Shown: in pieces, positions 34,001 through 46,744 of the stretch
How the letters are laid out: each line of letters starts with the position of its first letter
How positions within the stretch are numbered: the first letter of the stretch is position 1
From: Lepidurus packardi
Taxonomy: Eukaryota > Arthropoda > Branchiopoda > Notostraca > Triopsidae
Assembly (NCBI GenBank): GCA_023053545.1
Contig: JAKZAN010000005.1
Coordinates: 12,710,001-12,774,000, forward strand
Length of the DNA: 64,000 bases
Reading direction: 5' to 3'
Translations under genes and position numbers: made by a program
The notes under the pieces: generated by a model
What the model saw: the letters and a program-made list of their open reading frames with translations, nothing else
Told to the model about the DNA's origin: nothing
Databases searched by the model: none

Positions 34001-34562
34001 ATATTTTTTAAGTTAAGAATGCTTTTTTGGGGGCGGTTCTTTGGGGTTTAGGAAGATGTAGTTCCAACAATGAATTGGAAAGTGAATTATCGTGACCACT
34101 CGTGGTTTTATCATCAGCTCCAGTTCCCGAAATGGGCTCGAAACGTAGAGTGCCTATTGGAATTCCAGGACGCGTTGGTCTTGACCGTCCTGACTCAAAA
34201 CGAGTTCAAATCCGACCAAGCAATTCCCATTGCACGTTGGCGAGGCACTGGGAAACGGTGGGACGCGTCCTTGGACGTGAAAGAATGGTACGAAATTGGT
34301 GCCAACCTCGCCCAATATTTCTCCAAGGTAAAACGAAAGAAATCCAAGGCAGCCGAACCTTTTTAATGATTTTGGACATGTTCGTGTATATTTTGTATAG
34401 GTAGGGCGGATTTGGAAAGAGACCGCGAGTCGCGAAGACCATCCTATCAACATTTTGCTCAAACCACTATTAGGGTCCACTTTACAAGGATTTAATCAGG
34501 ACCTTCGGGCAGTTTTATTTAGATTGAGCAAAGAATTATTTGTGGAATTGCCCAGCTTTTAA
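31099..34562 (+). CDS. Unrecognised secreted, Trp-rich protein in nine exons
   Basis: I do not recognise the family. Exons with GT-AG borders and matching phases are 31099-31135, 31216-31405, 31526-31901, 32056-32214, 32281-32403, 32597-32717, 33011-33432 (or starting at 32936), 34052-34327 and 34401-34562. They total 621 aa (646 with the earlier acceptor). The joined first two exons give a signal peptide (MDLLTSWYSLLTVLLGVIGA). Alternating hydrophobic stretches such as GVWTVKLEFSHWILKG suggest a beta-rich fold. It has many Trp, few Cys and several N-glycosylation sequons (NTS, NDTS, NVS, NLTS, NMS, NVT). No second membrane span is evident. The junction between exons 6 and 7 is the least certain. 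A duplicated acceptor-like GTTTAGGAAG...TAGTTCCAACAATGAATTGG lies in intron 7 (about 33,905 and 34,046). Confidence 0.78.
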
Positions 34563-34639
34563 CGTGGGAGGAATGTAAGGTAAATGTGGGATGATTAAGG
34601 GTTTGATAGCCTTTATTCAATCCAAAAGAGCGCGCGACC

Positions 34640-35290
34640 TTGACTGGCCGCGGGGAAGCGACCGTAGTTTTGTACTGCTCCACGGGTGCTTCCGCTTAGC
34701 GAGCACGTGCGAACACGTGCTTCGAAGCGTTGCGCTATGGCATTACACTCCTTGTTGTGGTTTACTCTTTGCGCAGCGTTTTAGGTTCGCGACGTCGATC
34801 ATCATAATAAATAGCCACTATTGTATCAGGGTTTTGTGGCCTAGGATTGCGCATTAAAAACGACATCGTTTACTTCTTTTCCCAATCTTCAACTTTCTTA
34901 CAAAACCGGTATTTGGACATGCGAACTTGCGCCATACTCGTATCAAATATCCGCGTTTTTTTCGTCGAAACAGGGGTCGTTTCCATTCTCGTCAAACAAC
35001 AGAGCATTGAAAGGGATTTATGCAGGTTTATTTGCTCCCCGTACCGGCTGACCTGCGCATTGAGGGTTTAAAGAACCGGAATCTGGGTCAGCTTTGGGGA
35101 GAAAGTGAATCGCATGTTTTTTTTTCCTGATGGCTGGCCATTACCGTCGACTGGCCTTTTGCTTTGCCTTGGCAGGTATGCTTCACGGCCACATCTTGGG
35201 TACTAATGGGCTGGTGAGGTTCGAGCCCTAGGCCTGAAAACGCCTAGCGCCGCATGTGGTCAAGGCGGAAATCCGCGCGAGATTATTACG
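34640..35290 (-). pseudogene. Decayed partial copy of the TMEM53/DUF829-like gene (left relic)
   Basis: Two blocks resemble the intact gene to the right. Bases 34,660-34,745 match its last exon, with EQYKTTV in place of the functional EQYKATL on the reverse strand and a decayed HVFHA region before it. Bases 35,060-35,280 match exon 1 (GGGATTTGGGTCACATCTTTGGGG in the intact copy becomes GGAATCTGGGTCAGCTTTGGGG). Exon 2 is missing. Frames are broken. Confidence 0.7.
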
Positions 35291-35497
35291 TTAGAGACCT
35301 TGCTTGTCTTTGAAAGTTTAGGTGGACTTTCGAGTACTGTAAAAAGCTCTCTTGGATACCAAACAGCCATCGTCCATCAGAAAGGGGATATGTATTTCGA
35401 TTTAGCATAAGGTGCTGGTTACAGATGGGTCCATGATTATAATTTACAATGCAGATAGAGTAACTTGATCGCTTGATAGCCCAAGTTTTGGCGAACC

Positions 35498-36704
35498 TTA
35501 ATGAGAGGGATATTTAAGGAGCTGTGGTGGTTTCGTGTCATGTATAGCATTGGAACCCACGTGGCCTTCAGTGGCTAGACATTTGGTTAGGAAGGCGCCC
35601 AGAGTAGCTTTGTATTGCTCCGGGTACTTCTTCGCATGGAACACGTGTCCGGAATCTTCCCAACATTGCGTAGTGACATCCACGCCACGTTTTCGTCGCA
35701 TGGCAGCGAATCTTTCAATTTCCTGTTGTTTGTACCAAAGTTTAATAGATTAAGGTGGACAAAGGTTGTCCAAACTCCAAAGGGTTTGCAGTTTTGGACT
35801 ACGTACTTTATAGGGAGATACGCGGTCGCTTTTGGAGAACAGGAAGAGTTGAGGCCAGCTGGACTTCTCATAGCGCAGGATAAAGGGTCCGCGCGGTAAG
35901 TGGTGTCCGCGGCCAAAGGCCCAGATGTAGTTCAACGTCCGGATGACGCGGAATACAAAGAGGCCGGACGCCGCGACTAGCAAACTTAAAGCTAAAGGTC
36001 CAGGGAGTTGAAGAGCATCCGCCAAGGCTCGAGTGCCTACGGAGAAGTACTGGGGTACCGGGCCACTGTCGAAGACGCAGCCGCGGATTTGGTTCCGCAG
36101 TTCAGGGTGGTGGTCCTCGAGGTAAAGTGACAGGTAACGATACTGCGAGGCTCCGCTCAGGCTGAAGGAGTGACAGATGATGGGCCTGTGGTCGAGCCTC
36201 GCTTGCTGGATCACGTCGACGATCAGCCCGGCCACATGGTAATGCTCCCAAGGCGTCAAGTACGAGTACAGGATAGGAGATGTCTTACGGAGGGTTACAC
36301 ATCTGTCCCATCAAGGTTAATAAGGACATTTCTTTGAGAGTTTACTCCCGGGATCTTACTTACCCCATGTTACTGTAAATGGTCGCGTACTTTTCCAAGT
36401 GGACATCTTTCCCTCCGTTCCAACCAAACATGATCACCAACGGCGCCCTGGCGGGCACTTGCTCCCGTATCAGCTGAGCTACGTTTGGTAAACTTAGAAT
36501 AGCCGGGATTTGGGTCACATCTTTGGGGAAAGTGAATTTCACAATCTTTTCCTGGCGACTCACCACAACAGTCGGCTGTCCTTCGCTCCCTTGACCGGTC
36601 TTCACGGACAGTATTTGGGTGCTGATAGGCCTAGCTAACTTCTCATGCGTTAGGCTGGAGCACACATGGCGTCCCAGAGTCAATCCAAGATTCCGCAAGG
36701 ACAT
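35498..36704 (-). CDS. TMEM53-like protein (DUF829, alpha/beta-hydrolase-like)
   Basis: Three exons, 36364-36704, 35807-36302 and 35498-35722, join in frame to exactly 353 aa plus a stop. Exon 1 ends in the DUF829 signature PLVIMFGWNGGKDVHLEKY. Exon 2 begins GCVTLRKTSP and has HSFSLSGASQYRYL at the position where alpha/beta hydrolases carry the nucleophile elbow, then FDSGPVPQYF and a hydrophobic helix (ALSLLVAASGLFVFRVIRTL) that may sit in the nuclear or ER membrane. It also has LFLFSKSDRVSPY, where hydrolases have the acid residue. Exon 3 has EDSGHVFHAKKYPEQY, with the His of the triad position. TMEM53 proteins are nuclear-envelope proteins of poorly known biochemistry. The first ~75 residues before the domain look like a targeting or linker segment with no motif I know. 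Confidence 0.88.
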
Positions 36705-37415
36705 TGCTCAATTCTTAGTTAGTTAATAAGAGGAAGGTTTTTTTTCTGACGTGTCGGAAGAGAATTTGGGGGAATTATTGAAGAAGGGAGTCCGGGAAGG
36801 GTCTTCCTTTTATACGTCAGGTTTTGGCGTAATTTGGCGATGCGATTTGATGATTACAAGGGATACGGTTACTAATGGAAGTTAGGGGTCGAAGTCGTGG
36901 AAATCTTATCGGTTAACATGTACCCGGGTAGTACCCTGTTATCTGAGGGCTAAAAGCAACGTCGAAAATCTCGGTAGTTGGGCGTAGCCTCCCTTATCAG
37001 GAGATTTGGATTATGTTCTCCTTGTTTTGCCCGGATCTACGAGTGCGGCTTCTTTCTTGCATTTATGTAATTGAATACACGGCCCATAAGTCAAAGAAAA
37101 AGTAAATCCGAAGTCAAGTTGCAAAATGAAGAGCTCGAACCGAAGTCCGGCAGATGAACCGGGGGAGGACCCGTCCTTTGGACTTGTTTTCGATGCCTTA
37201 TATTTATCGTGCCTTGTACTCTGTTTCAAGGGTTTTAGATTTATTTTCGTTTTGAGAGAGGAGGAATGTTTTCGTAGTATAGTGATGCATTTTTACAGAG
37301 GAAATAGAACACCTAGCCTAATCTTGAAATCTTTTGATAAGATGGGGTTTGAATAATGGGATGTGCACGTTTCTTTATGAGTGAGCAGAGAAAGGTTGTC
37401 GTGTAGCGGACTTTG
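36705..37415. other. Spacer between the intact gene and its right relic
   Basis: No exon was found. The frames on both strands have no recognisable domain. Confidence 0.5.
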
Positions 37416-38540
37416 CTAGTCCTCGTAGAGAAACACATGGCAGCAATAAGAGTCATCCGTACACCACACATTTGAAGGACAAGACGAGTTGTTTGTCCAG
37501 AAAGGCCATGTAATAGCTTCGGGATACTTCCTCACATGGAGTACGTGCTTTGGAATATGCCCAGCATTGCGTAATGATGCCTCACGCCACATTGACCGCA
37601 AATCTTCCAACTTGCTATTTCTTTCACGTCAGATTAATGGGTAAAAAGGAGGCGGGATGGTTAAAATGGAAGATGGGAATGTGCTTGGCATGGAGATAGG
37701 CGGTATAGAACCTTGGGGAAGAGTTAAGGCCCGTCAGATGTTTCACAGTGTAGGATGAAGGATCTCCGAGATACATGACGACTTCCGCGAATGTCCATGA
37801 CGTAGTTTCAAAGGGTGGGTCATACGGACGACTAAGACAAAGTACACCACACTGGCCACCAATAAATCCAAAGGTGCAGCTAGTTCGCGATGGCTACGGA
37901 GCCCATGGAGAAGCACGGATGTACCGGGACGGTACTGTCCAGTATGGCTGCCGAAGAAGCATTTGGTTTTGAAGTATAGGATGTTTCAGTTTGAGGAGAA
38001 GCGATCAATAAGGGTACCATGACTTTCTGCAAAGGCTCGAAGAGTGACAGGTGATGGATCTCATGTCAAACTCCACGTAATCGATGATATCCGTGATCAT
38101 CCACGATCATCCGGCGTATTACCCCACGTGGTAACACGCCGATAAGGATGTTTTGCGTCAAACAAGGCCTTACCCTTATAGTGTTGTAGAATCTATGAAA
38201 ACCTTCCCTTTTCATTTGTGGTTATAAGGATTACTTTGCGCTTAGTTGAGGCCCCTTACTTTACTACCCAATTGGTCTGAATGTCTGCGTCTTTCTCCAA
38301 GGGGGGCACCTTTGACTCCCTTCCAACCCAACAAGAGCACGACTGGCTAACCAAATTGACCCAGGGCTTGGTGGTTTTCAATAGCCGGATTTTGGGTCAC
38401 ATTTAAGTGAAAGTGAACTTCACAGCCTTTTCCTGTCGGCTTACAGTGAAGGTCAGCCACGGTCGGCTGAACTTCCCTCCTTTCACAGGTCTTTATTGTC
38501 AGTGGCTTGGTTACTCATAGGCCCAAGTTCAATTGTGTAG
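37416..38540 (-). pseudogene. Decayed copy of the TMEM53/DUF829-like gene (right relic)
   Basis: All three exons can be traced in order. The last exon lies at about 37,440-37,625 (HVLHVRKYPEA compared with HVFHAKKYPEQ). Exon 2 is traceable in scattered pieces at 37,640-38,130, for example GGTACCGGGCCACTGTC of the intact gene against GTACCGGGACGGTACTGTCC here. Exon 1 lies at about 38,290-38,530, where SRQEKAVKFTF matches SRQEKIVKFTF. Stops and frameshifts interrupt every exon (a stop follows KFTF), so it is an unprocessed duplicate that has died. Confidence 0.82.
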
Positions 38541-40290
38541 CCATAGGCATTGGCTGGCAATTTATGACACGTCTGGTAGCACAGACAAGGTCGAAATCCT
38601 GGGGATATTGTGTCTGTGACCTTCTCTTTGAACTTTCAAGTAACTTCAGTTGCCACTTTATGGAGCGGAAATTTGAATATTAGTTTGACTTTCGTGAAAG
38701 ATTCACTCAATCGCTAATCTGGACTGGAAGAAACTTTATTTCTAGTAGATTTTGACGCAATTCGGTGTTGATTGCAGATTGTATTATAAAAAATAGAACA
38801 TCAATATTATCTATTTAGTTCTGTAGACAAAATCTGTTGCGTTTGTTGCTTGATATGAGGAAATTGAAAGCTTTCGTTTCGTAAGGTTTTCCCCGTAAAT
38901 ATCAGTTGCTTTGCATCATGCCTTGGACCAAGTTTTGTGTTTATCGTAACAGCTAGGTCATGTTTCGTTTTTTCCTTTCTGTTTTCGTATGGATTTCGTA
39001 ATTATATCTCCTTTCTTCCTCCGTTTAAATTGTGTTATTTTATCCCAAACTAAACGGAAACCGAATTAAAAAGAAACTGCTCAAGAAAAGCAACCGTACT
39101 ATTCTATTAGCCGTATTATTCTATTATGGTTCCTATTCTTTATCATATAGCTAATCATGTTCCTTCTAAATGTCTCTTGACTCGCTTTGGTGAGACAGTC
39201 TTTCAAAGTTTGAAGTATTTCAAACTTGGCGCGCAAAGGGCAACGGTCACGCTCAATCCTTAGCGCCGCCCCGCGTGACGATCTGGAAGTTAATGCGTGA
39301 TGATGGTGGCGTCATTTCCCCTTATAAAACCACCGTTTTTCTATGATTGGGACAAAAAACCTGTTCTCTTGTCAATTCCTATGCATATATTTTTTCTCAG
39401 CGTAAAAGATGAGAGTTATAATTAAGGAATTCCGGGATGGGAAACCACGTTAGAAGTGTTGAAACCGAAACGTTCGAAAAAATCATGGCGGGAGATTTGA
39501 ATTTCTTTGTTCTTGTCTTACTTTTTACTTGACCCGACTTTTACTTGCTTGACAAGAAAAGGCTTTTGCAGCCATAGAATTCTTTTCTTTTTTGAAATAA
39601 AGAAAAGAACATGATCAGATCATTGAAAGAAGCGTGAGCGGTAGTTTCTTTTAACGACGCTCATGCCTGGGTTATAAGGCACTAATTTCCTTCTTGACAC
39701 TTGGTAAAACCACGATCCAAAGGAGTGCTAGAAAAGGCGGGCTGCTAAGCTTCAGTGGGTCGGTAGTCACCTAGACAAGACGGGCTTTTAAGAGCAAGAA
39801 TTTCCCAGCAGCCAAGGCAAAAAGCCACCTCACATTCTCGCTCTACTTTCACTGGACCCTTTTGGTTTTGCCGTGCCTAGGATAGAGCTGGATCCTTTCC
39901 AGTCTTACTACTACCTGAGCTCACTGCCGCACTGCAGTTGCTGAATGACAGCTTGTCGGTGAACTGCAATTTCTCCCTCCGCCACAAGAACCCAAAGTTG
40001 TCTGCTCAGAACCCAAAGTTTTTAACCAAAATATCTTCCAAGTTTTCATTTGTGGACAGTATATACTTTACCATACCATATCCTATCGTAAAGTTGATTA
40101 TTGACCTACATCAGAGATTCCCCTGGATTACTTTTACATTTCGTCAGTGTGGCCTTCCAACGTCCCTTCTTTGCCAAAATTTGCTTTTCTTTGGACTCGT
40201 TATTGCTTTTTGAGTAAAATTTCAGAAAAAAATAGTTAAAAATAACGAGTCATGTGAAGTTTAAGCTAAGTGGTGGTCAACATATCGGGT
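38541..40290. other. Noncoding region with a possible promoter
   Basis: No convincing exon was found. A GC-rich patch near 39,225-39,320 (GCGCGC, GCCGCCCCGCGTGACG) leads into CTTATAAAACC at 39,321-39,331, a good TATA-box match on the plus strand. The transcript it would start is unknown. Confidence 0.35.
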
Positions 40291-40444
40291 GTCATATAAA
40301 TCTATATTTATTAAAAAAAAAAGAAAACGGAAAGAAAAGAGCCATGGATTTCGCTGTCCACGCCGATTACTCGGACTAACGGAGGAGAGTAAAACCGGAC
40401 TCGCTTCTACCTGAAGACTTTATTACAAGAAACACCTTCTCCAG
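40291..40444 (+). other. Candidate noncoding first exon
   Basis: A TATAAA (40,295-40,300) is followed by an exon-like stretch that ends in a consensus donor, CTCCAG followed by GTAAGTGC at 40,445. It contains only a 12-codon upstream frame (ATGGATTTCG...). The next plus-strand coding exon is the cuticle gene at 49,439, whose own ATG exon I could not find, so this may be its distal leader exon. That would need an intron of about 9 kb or further small exons. Confidence 0.3.
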
Positions 40445-42872
40445 GTAAGTGCTTTCTCCCCCCCCCCCTAACTTTAGGTCTGTTACTGTAAAGGATCTTC
40501 CAAATTTTCCCAATGTTTGATTTTCCGGACTTTTTCTTTTGATGTGAATGTGAGATCAACAGATAAGGCACGAGGAGGAGGTGCTGTAGGTACGAAGACC
40601 AAGAAGCAGGAGGAGGAGGACACTACACGCAGGTGAAAAAGGTGTATAGTAACAAAGACAGAGAGAGGGAGGGAGAGAGAAAGGAAGGATGAGTTTATAG
40701 CTTTAGAAAAGCGGCCAAGCTAACCTTCTTTTTCCAGTGTGTGCAAAAACTTGTTTGTAAACTAATGCTCAACACCGTTCCCCTATAACACACTTGAAAG
40801 TATTTTTATTGATTTTTTTTACATTTTTTTCATCTTCAAATCAAAAGCACTCGTTCATTCCGGTTCTTTAAAAGGTTCTCTGTGCTATTTTTAAACTACT
40901 TTTTGAACCTTCCATTCAAGCCTTCAATGGAGACAAGAACGATCATTAACTCAGGTTCTAATTACCGTTTAGAGTCTTGGTCTTGTTTTCCGTTAGGGGG
41001 CTAGCAAGGATGTGTGGGAGGAGTTAGTATTGAGGTACTCAATTGGGTTTTTGGTTTTTATTTTGGTTGTTGAAAGGATTTACAAGCGAAATGGGAGAGA
41101 GTGGCGAGCGATAAGTTAATTAAAGCACTAGAGGAGAGCGAGTTGGGGATCGGTTAAGACAAACTATAAAACTGTTTAAGAAAAACGAAAAGCTGTGCGC
41201 GTGACCGTGACGCCATGGTAGCGGAGCGGCGGAACGGCGGACCAGGGCGTTGGTCGGTTTCTGGGTTCCTACCGTTTTGTTTTGCTTTGCTGTAATGGAC
41301 ACAACTGACAATGTGCTCTAGTATTTTGTTGAGAAAATGAATATAGTTAAAAGACCCGAATTGCCAAGTGATATCTTAAGGAAACAAGGTCCAAAAGTAG
41401 TTGTTGGCCTCGCCCTTCCTTCATTTCGATTCCGGTTAACGACTTAGGCATGGGTTTTGAACCACCGGTAGAGACTGACATGCTTAGACTGGTTTCATAT
41501 AGCGTAGAAAACTCTTACACTCTAACAAAAACCTGGCTACCTGTTGTTGCTACTTAAAACGATATCTTAAACTATTTGTAATGCGAATTGTTCATTCAAA
41601 ACATGAAATTGTTTTCAATTCCACGACGGTGATTTAATTATAATAAGAATTAAAAGAACGAATTACCAATGAATTTCAGCATTCACTTGATACAGTATAT
41701 AAGATAAAAGGTAAATTTTGCTTTTCAAAAAGGAAATTTTCCTTTTGTCAATTTTTTTATTATTTCCTTGCATATTCTATTTTCTCTATTCTAAATTCCT
41801 GAATTGGGAACGAGCCACAGTTGCATTTTAGATTCGAAATCCGGAAAGCACTTACACAGTTTGTTATTTTACCATAATTCCCGATTAAAACGAAAGGAAA
41901 TTCTTACAGAATGTAAGTTCTTGGAATAGCCCGTAATTTTCTGGAATAAAAAAAAATCCATTTTCCATTCTTGAACATTGCATTCGTTGTCTAAACGATT
42001 CCTATGTCTTGTCAAACTGGAGGTGGCTGAATAGTGTAAGAACAGAACGGTAAATAATTACGAGATGAACGATCAGGGCTTTCACTGCAATGGAAGGCGT
42101 GACTCTAAAAAAAAAAAAAAAAAAAAAAAGACATCAAGATCATGTAATATGATTAGAAATGTGGCCTCGGCAAAAGACCTCCACTTTGGGAATAGATCGC
42201 ACACACTCTATTATACACGAAGAGTGGGATATGGGATGGGAATGAGGAACGCGAAAGTGTGTTGAGGCATCTTCGTCACGATTCAGGGTTTTATACCGGG
42301 TCCCGCACGAATACACGTTAGTGTTTTTTTTTCTGAATTTTTCTTTTTGTGTGAAGACAATTTCACATGGCTTGTCATGTCTGTTATATAGCCAAACTCT
42401 CACTTTTTACACGTCTAACGTGTTCCAGTGAGCTTTTCAACTTTGCATTGTTATGGTGTGCGTGAGAGCAAAAAAAAAGAATAAAAAGAAACGTTTGCAT
42501 TGTTGGGAATCTTGACAAGAATATTGTTATACTACAAAATAATACTAAACGAAATAATAAAAAAAACTAAAAATGGAAAATGTATTCGTAAACGGATACT
42601 TTTTGTCTTACGCATTAGAAGAGTAATGTAATGGTCCAAAGAGAGTACGCCAAGAAAGTAGTTCATTTACATTTTTTAATTTAAAAAATAAAATAAAAAA
42701 GTGGAGGAGGATCTTTGAAATAGAGAAGGTGCACCCAAAAGAAAGGAAGAAAAGGTAATTTAATGCTTCGACAAAGCTGAAGGGAGCATAATTGAACAGT
42801 TGGCAAATCTTTGGAATTTGAAATTTTTTGGACCAACGCCCGTATTAGCTTGTATTGTCTTGCGTAAGTGGC
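40445..42872. other. Noncoding region, purine-rich and homopolymer tracts
   Basis: A C-run follows the donor at 40,457-40,468. Purine-rich GAGGAGGAGG and GAGAGAGGGAGGG runs lie at 40,570-40,690. An A-run of about 24 lies near 42,106-42,129. No coding exon was recognised. Confidence 0.5.
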
Positions 42873-42902
42873 GCCCTTACGGCGCGCACGCGCCGTAAGG
42901 GC
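42873..42902. repeat. Perfect GC-rich hairpin, 14-bp arms
   Basis: GCCCTTACGGCGCG (42,873-42,886) and CGCGCCGTAAGGGC (42,889-42,902) are exact reverse complements separated by CA. The arms are far more GC-rich than the surrounding DNA. Confidence 0.95.
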
Positions 42903-45900
42903 CAAGAATGTTTTGATCCTTTAAAATGAGGTTATTTATCGATACGATGGAATTGGGTCTTTTAGTCGATTAGCATTGGCTATTCTTATGGTACAACAAA
43001 TAACAATCGTTACTATTTATCTCAGCTTTAGAAATAAAACCAAACAAAGTGTCTTAAGGCGGGTAAGAAGCAATACATAACTCATTGAAGATTAATGACA
43101 GAATGCGGGCTCTAGCGTAACGGGTGCAAAACATGTGAATGAGCACACAGCCTATTGAGGTCTTATCTACCTGTATCGTGAATGGGGAAACAATATACCG
43201 TTTTAGGTTTAGTTTGGACCCGTGTTCTCCTTACAGTACAACAGAAACAGCAAGGGAACCTCGTCTGGGAATGACGAATCTGTTTTTCGCTTTTCGTCTG
43301 ACGTCAAGAAGATGAAGATGCTTTGAATACTTTTCGAAACTAGGGAAAGGGGTTAGATACACCAGGAAAAGGTGGATTCTTACCGTCCTCCCAATTTTCG
43401 AACCTGCATAATATTACTTGAAGGGAATACTGCATGGAGGAATCATTGTTGAGGCTCGTTTGGAATGCCCGTGGAATGCCTCTTGTCCTCTTCTGGAATA
43501 AGTTCCGCAGGGCCAAGAAGATAAGGTGTCTTCAACAGGATTCTTTAAGGAGCATTTGAGAGTAGGTCATTCTTCCATTTGATCTTTTCTCTTCCTTCGG
43601 CCTCGGCGTAATTCATCAAGTTTTCGGGTACAGAATCTAGGCCAGCATAATTTTTTTTCCCCAAAAAAGTACCCTCAAAATGGTGGGAGGGGTTCATTTA
43701 GAGGGAAGAATGGGAGAATGTTACCAACCCAAGAAGGAAATGATAGTTCGTTAGCAGGAAATTCGGATGTTATAATACTAGGGTTAGGACAGCGAAGGTT
43801 AGTAATCAGAAGGTAGTACTTGTAATCATGGATTGCCTGTTGCTTGAGAAATGGGTTGCCAGGCCGAAGAGGATTGAGGTCGAATCGGACTTGGGGAGGG
43901 AACTGAGATTCGAATAATTATTTCATGATTTCAATTATTTTTTTTTTAGATTTTTCAGGATTTTCAATTTTTTTTAGATTTTTTAGATTTTCAAGTAAAA
44001 GGTCTTTTTTTTCTTTACTAGGGCTAGAAGTAAAGACATTCCAAGGATTTATTATCTACTTTATGACCTACTTATGTGTAGGCCTAGGAATTTTTTTTTA
44101 CTTTTTTATGGACAGGAGATCACCAACTTGCTTTCTCTTCAGCTGTTTTATGTAGATGAAGGTGATCTGGAGTAGACCAGGGATGATTAGGGGGTTTTGA
44201 GCTTACCTAACCTTTCACCCGCCCACTCGCCAGGTGTTTTTACCTGGGGAAAATTTGGCAAAAAGTGAAAGGGATTCATAGTTCACGGCTTGCCAAGGAT
44301 AAAAAGGGTTGACTGCAGTATAGACATGCAAGAATTTTTTAACATAAATCTCTTTAGTTATTTATACTTTCCTGAAATGAATTTTTATTTTTTAATGCGT
44401 TTCACATGATTGATGTTGATTTTAAAGAGTACACTGAGGTCACTTGCAAATAATATGAATAAAATTAATAATAAAATAATATGTTTAATTATATATATTT
44501 AATAAAATAATAATATATGTGATAAAATAAAATATATTTAACAAATAATGTTAATAATAATAATAATAAAAATCAAGGATTTCTAGCAATTTAAAGTACA
44601 ATCTATTCAATTGACTCGGATTAATTCATTAACAATATTATATACATTTTAATTCATATTAATTCATTTAAACTGCTGGTTTCTTCAACCCAACCCTTTT
44701 TTGAAGAATTATTAATCCAATTAGATTATTAATTTATAAATTAATAAAAATAAAAATTAATATAAAAATAATAAACGACGGTAGCAGGCTAAGGTATTAC
44801 ATTTTAAAAAAATACTGGTACCTGTTGGTACATGTATTAGAATGTTATTTTACTTGGTTTGGATGTTTTAAATTAGCTTAATAAGTCTAATTAGATTAAT
44901 AATCATCTTTTGTAAAACGCCATAATAATTTTGTTGGGAATTTATTTTTTTGGTATTTTTCAAAGTGTACGAGTGCAAAGGAAAAGGGTTGAAAAGCATG
45001 TTGGTCTGTTTTGCACAAATGGTTTGTTTAGCGTAAAGTCTTTAGAGCAAAAGTCTGGGAGAGTGAAAGGGCGAAAAGCCTTGGAATTCCCTTTGCCATT
45101 GCCACCGATCTGAGTTCTGCTGGTGTTGTTCACGTTTTTAACTTTAGAAAAGAGAGAGAGAGAGTTCCTTGAGTTCCTTTTAACAATGCAGTGTTATTAG
45201 AAGGGGAAGGTTGGGAGGGGGTTGCTCCGGGGATGAGTTATCTGTAATTCTTGTGCAAAATGAAAATCTTGTATAAATCTCTCGCATGGTTGACGTGTGT
45301 TCTTCAAAACGACCTTGTGGAATCGGTAGCATGGGAGCTCCATATAATGGAATGCCTTCCCAACTCACCCCTTTCACAAAGTGCACAAGGATTTCCGTTT
45401 GCCTTTCTAACCTCAACAGTTTGAAATATGGACAGAGAAGATCATCTTGAACCAGAAAGAAGACGACCTTCACAAGGTCTGTAGGAAGCTGACCGTTGTT
45501 CAGGTTGTTCAGGTTGCTTAAGGTGCACCTAATCAGAACGGACCCATCACATTACCACCAAGCTTCAAACTACAAGATATAACCTCACTTCAAGTGGAAG
45601 ACTTCCATCACCCACCCCCACCCTTAAGGCCGCCTTTCACTTTCAAACTGTTAGGGAAACATTATGTCCCAAAGAAACCGGTAAAGTCTGAACCCTCGCC
45701 CAGAATCTTGTCACCTGATTATTGGGAAATCTTGTAAAACTTTCTGAAGTTTTTGCAGAGTTAAGAAAGGGTATTAGCAATTAAATTCATAATTTGAGAT
45801 ATGGATTCTTTCTTATAAGTATACATTATTTTTATAAGCATTTATGGTGTTTGTTTCGCATGTTTCTGAAGATCGGTTTCAAACATTCGCCATTTCCCCG

Positions 45901-46744
45901 TGGTGCAAACGTTCGGCCAATCAGCGTGCTGCACTGAGTTGGCGGGTAGTCCGGCTCAGCCATACGCCGACGATCAGAGAGTTGCGCAGGAAGTTCAAAA
46001 TTCAAAGCTTTCTGCAATCTTCGTATTCTAACAGCTCAATAACTATTAGACGCATACAGGAATGGATTAAATGTGGGATACTAGGTACTTTAGTCTATTT
46101 TATGAGAATATTTCTTTGGCTATTGTCCATTTAGGGGGGTGGGGGCTGATGGAGAAAGCTTTCCTTCTTTAATCATGACCGAAATCATCTTGTTTGAAAG
46201 TTTAGTGTTGAGTTACTTCTTCTAGCCTTGGGGGAGTTTGAAGAACTTGATGTGGGCATCTCTAGAAGAATTCTAAGAAATAAACTTCTAATATAGACTT
46301 TCACCATTATCGCACCTTCATCACGAAACATCTTCATTGAAGATATGACACGGGAATGAGACTTTGAGGGTTCTACTTTGGGTTTTTATGTAAATTCAAA
46401 AGGTGTTTGTAAGGTTTAGGCAAGTGAGGGACAGCAATGTGTTTGGTATAATTGCCTAACGGTTTATTGATGTGATGGAGATTTTAAACGAAGAAGGAAT
46501 GGCCGTAGTCGTGATACAGTGATGACGTCCATACTTTCATTACCCGTTGTTTTTTTTTTAATGTATCTGAGAAAGGGAAAGTTCCTTTTCTGAAGCAACT
46601 TTTGAGCCTCGGGCTGAAGATTCACGGTAGGATTTCTTGTATCCTTGAGGGTAGATGGTAAGAAAACAGGTTAAAATACGTGACTTCCGTTTCGTGTAAA
46701 ACTTAAACCATCCCCAAATTACATTGCATGCGCTCGATTTAATA
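42903..46744. other. Long noncoding stretch, strongly AT-rich in the middle
   Basis: No convincing gene was found. Bases 43,920-44,140 are T-rich low complexity. Bases 44,440-44,930 are almost pure A/T with AATAAT repeats. Short frames here have biased composition only. Confidence 0.5.

Noticed and set aside
39938-40213. A 91-codon plus-strand frame
   Set aside because: No domain, signal peptide or splice continuity was found; ordinary for an AT-rich region.
43925-44155. Phe-rich plus-strand frame
   Set aside because: It lies in T-rich low-complexity DNA and its composition explains it entirely.
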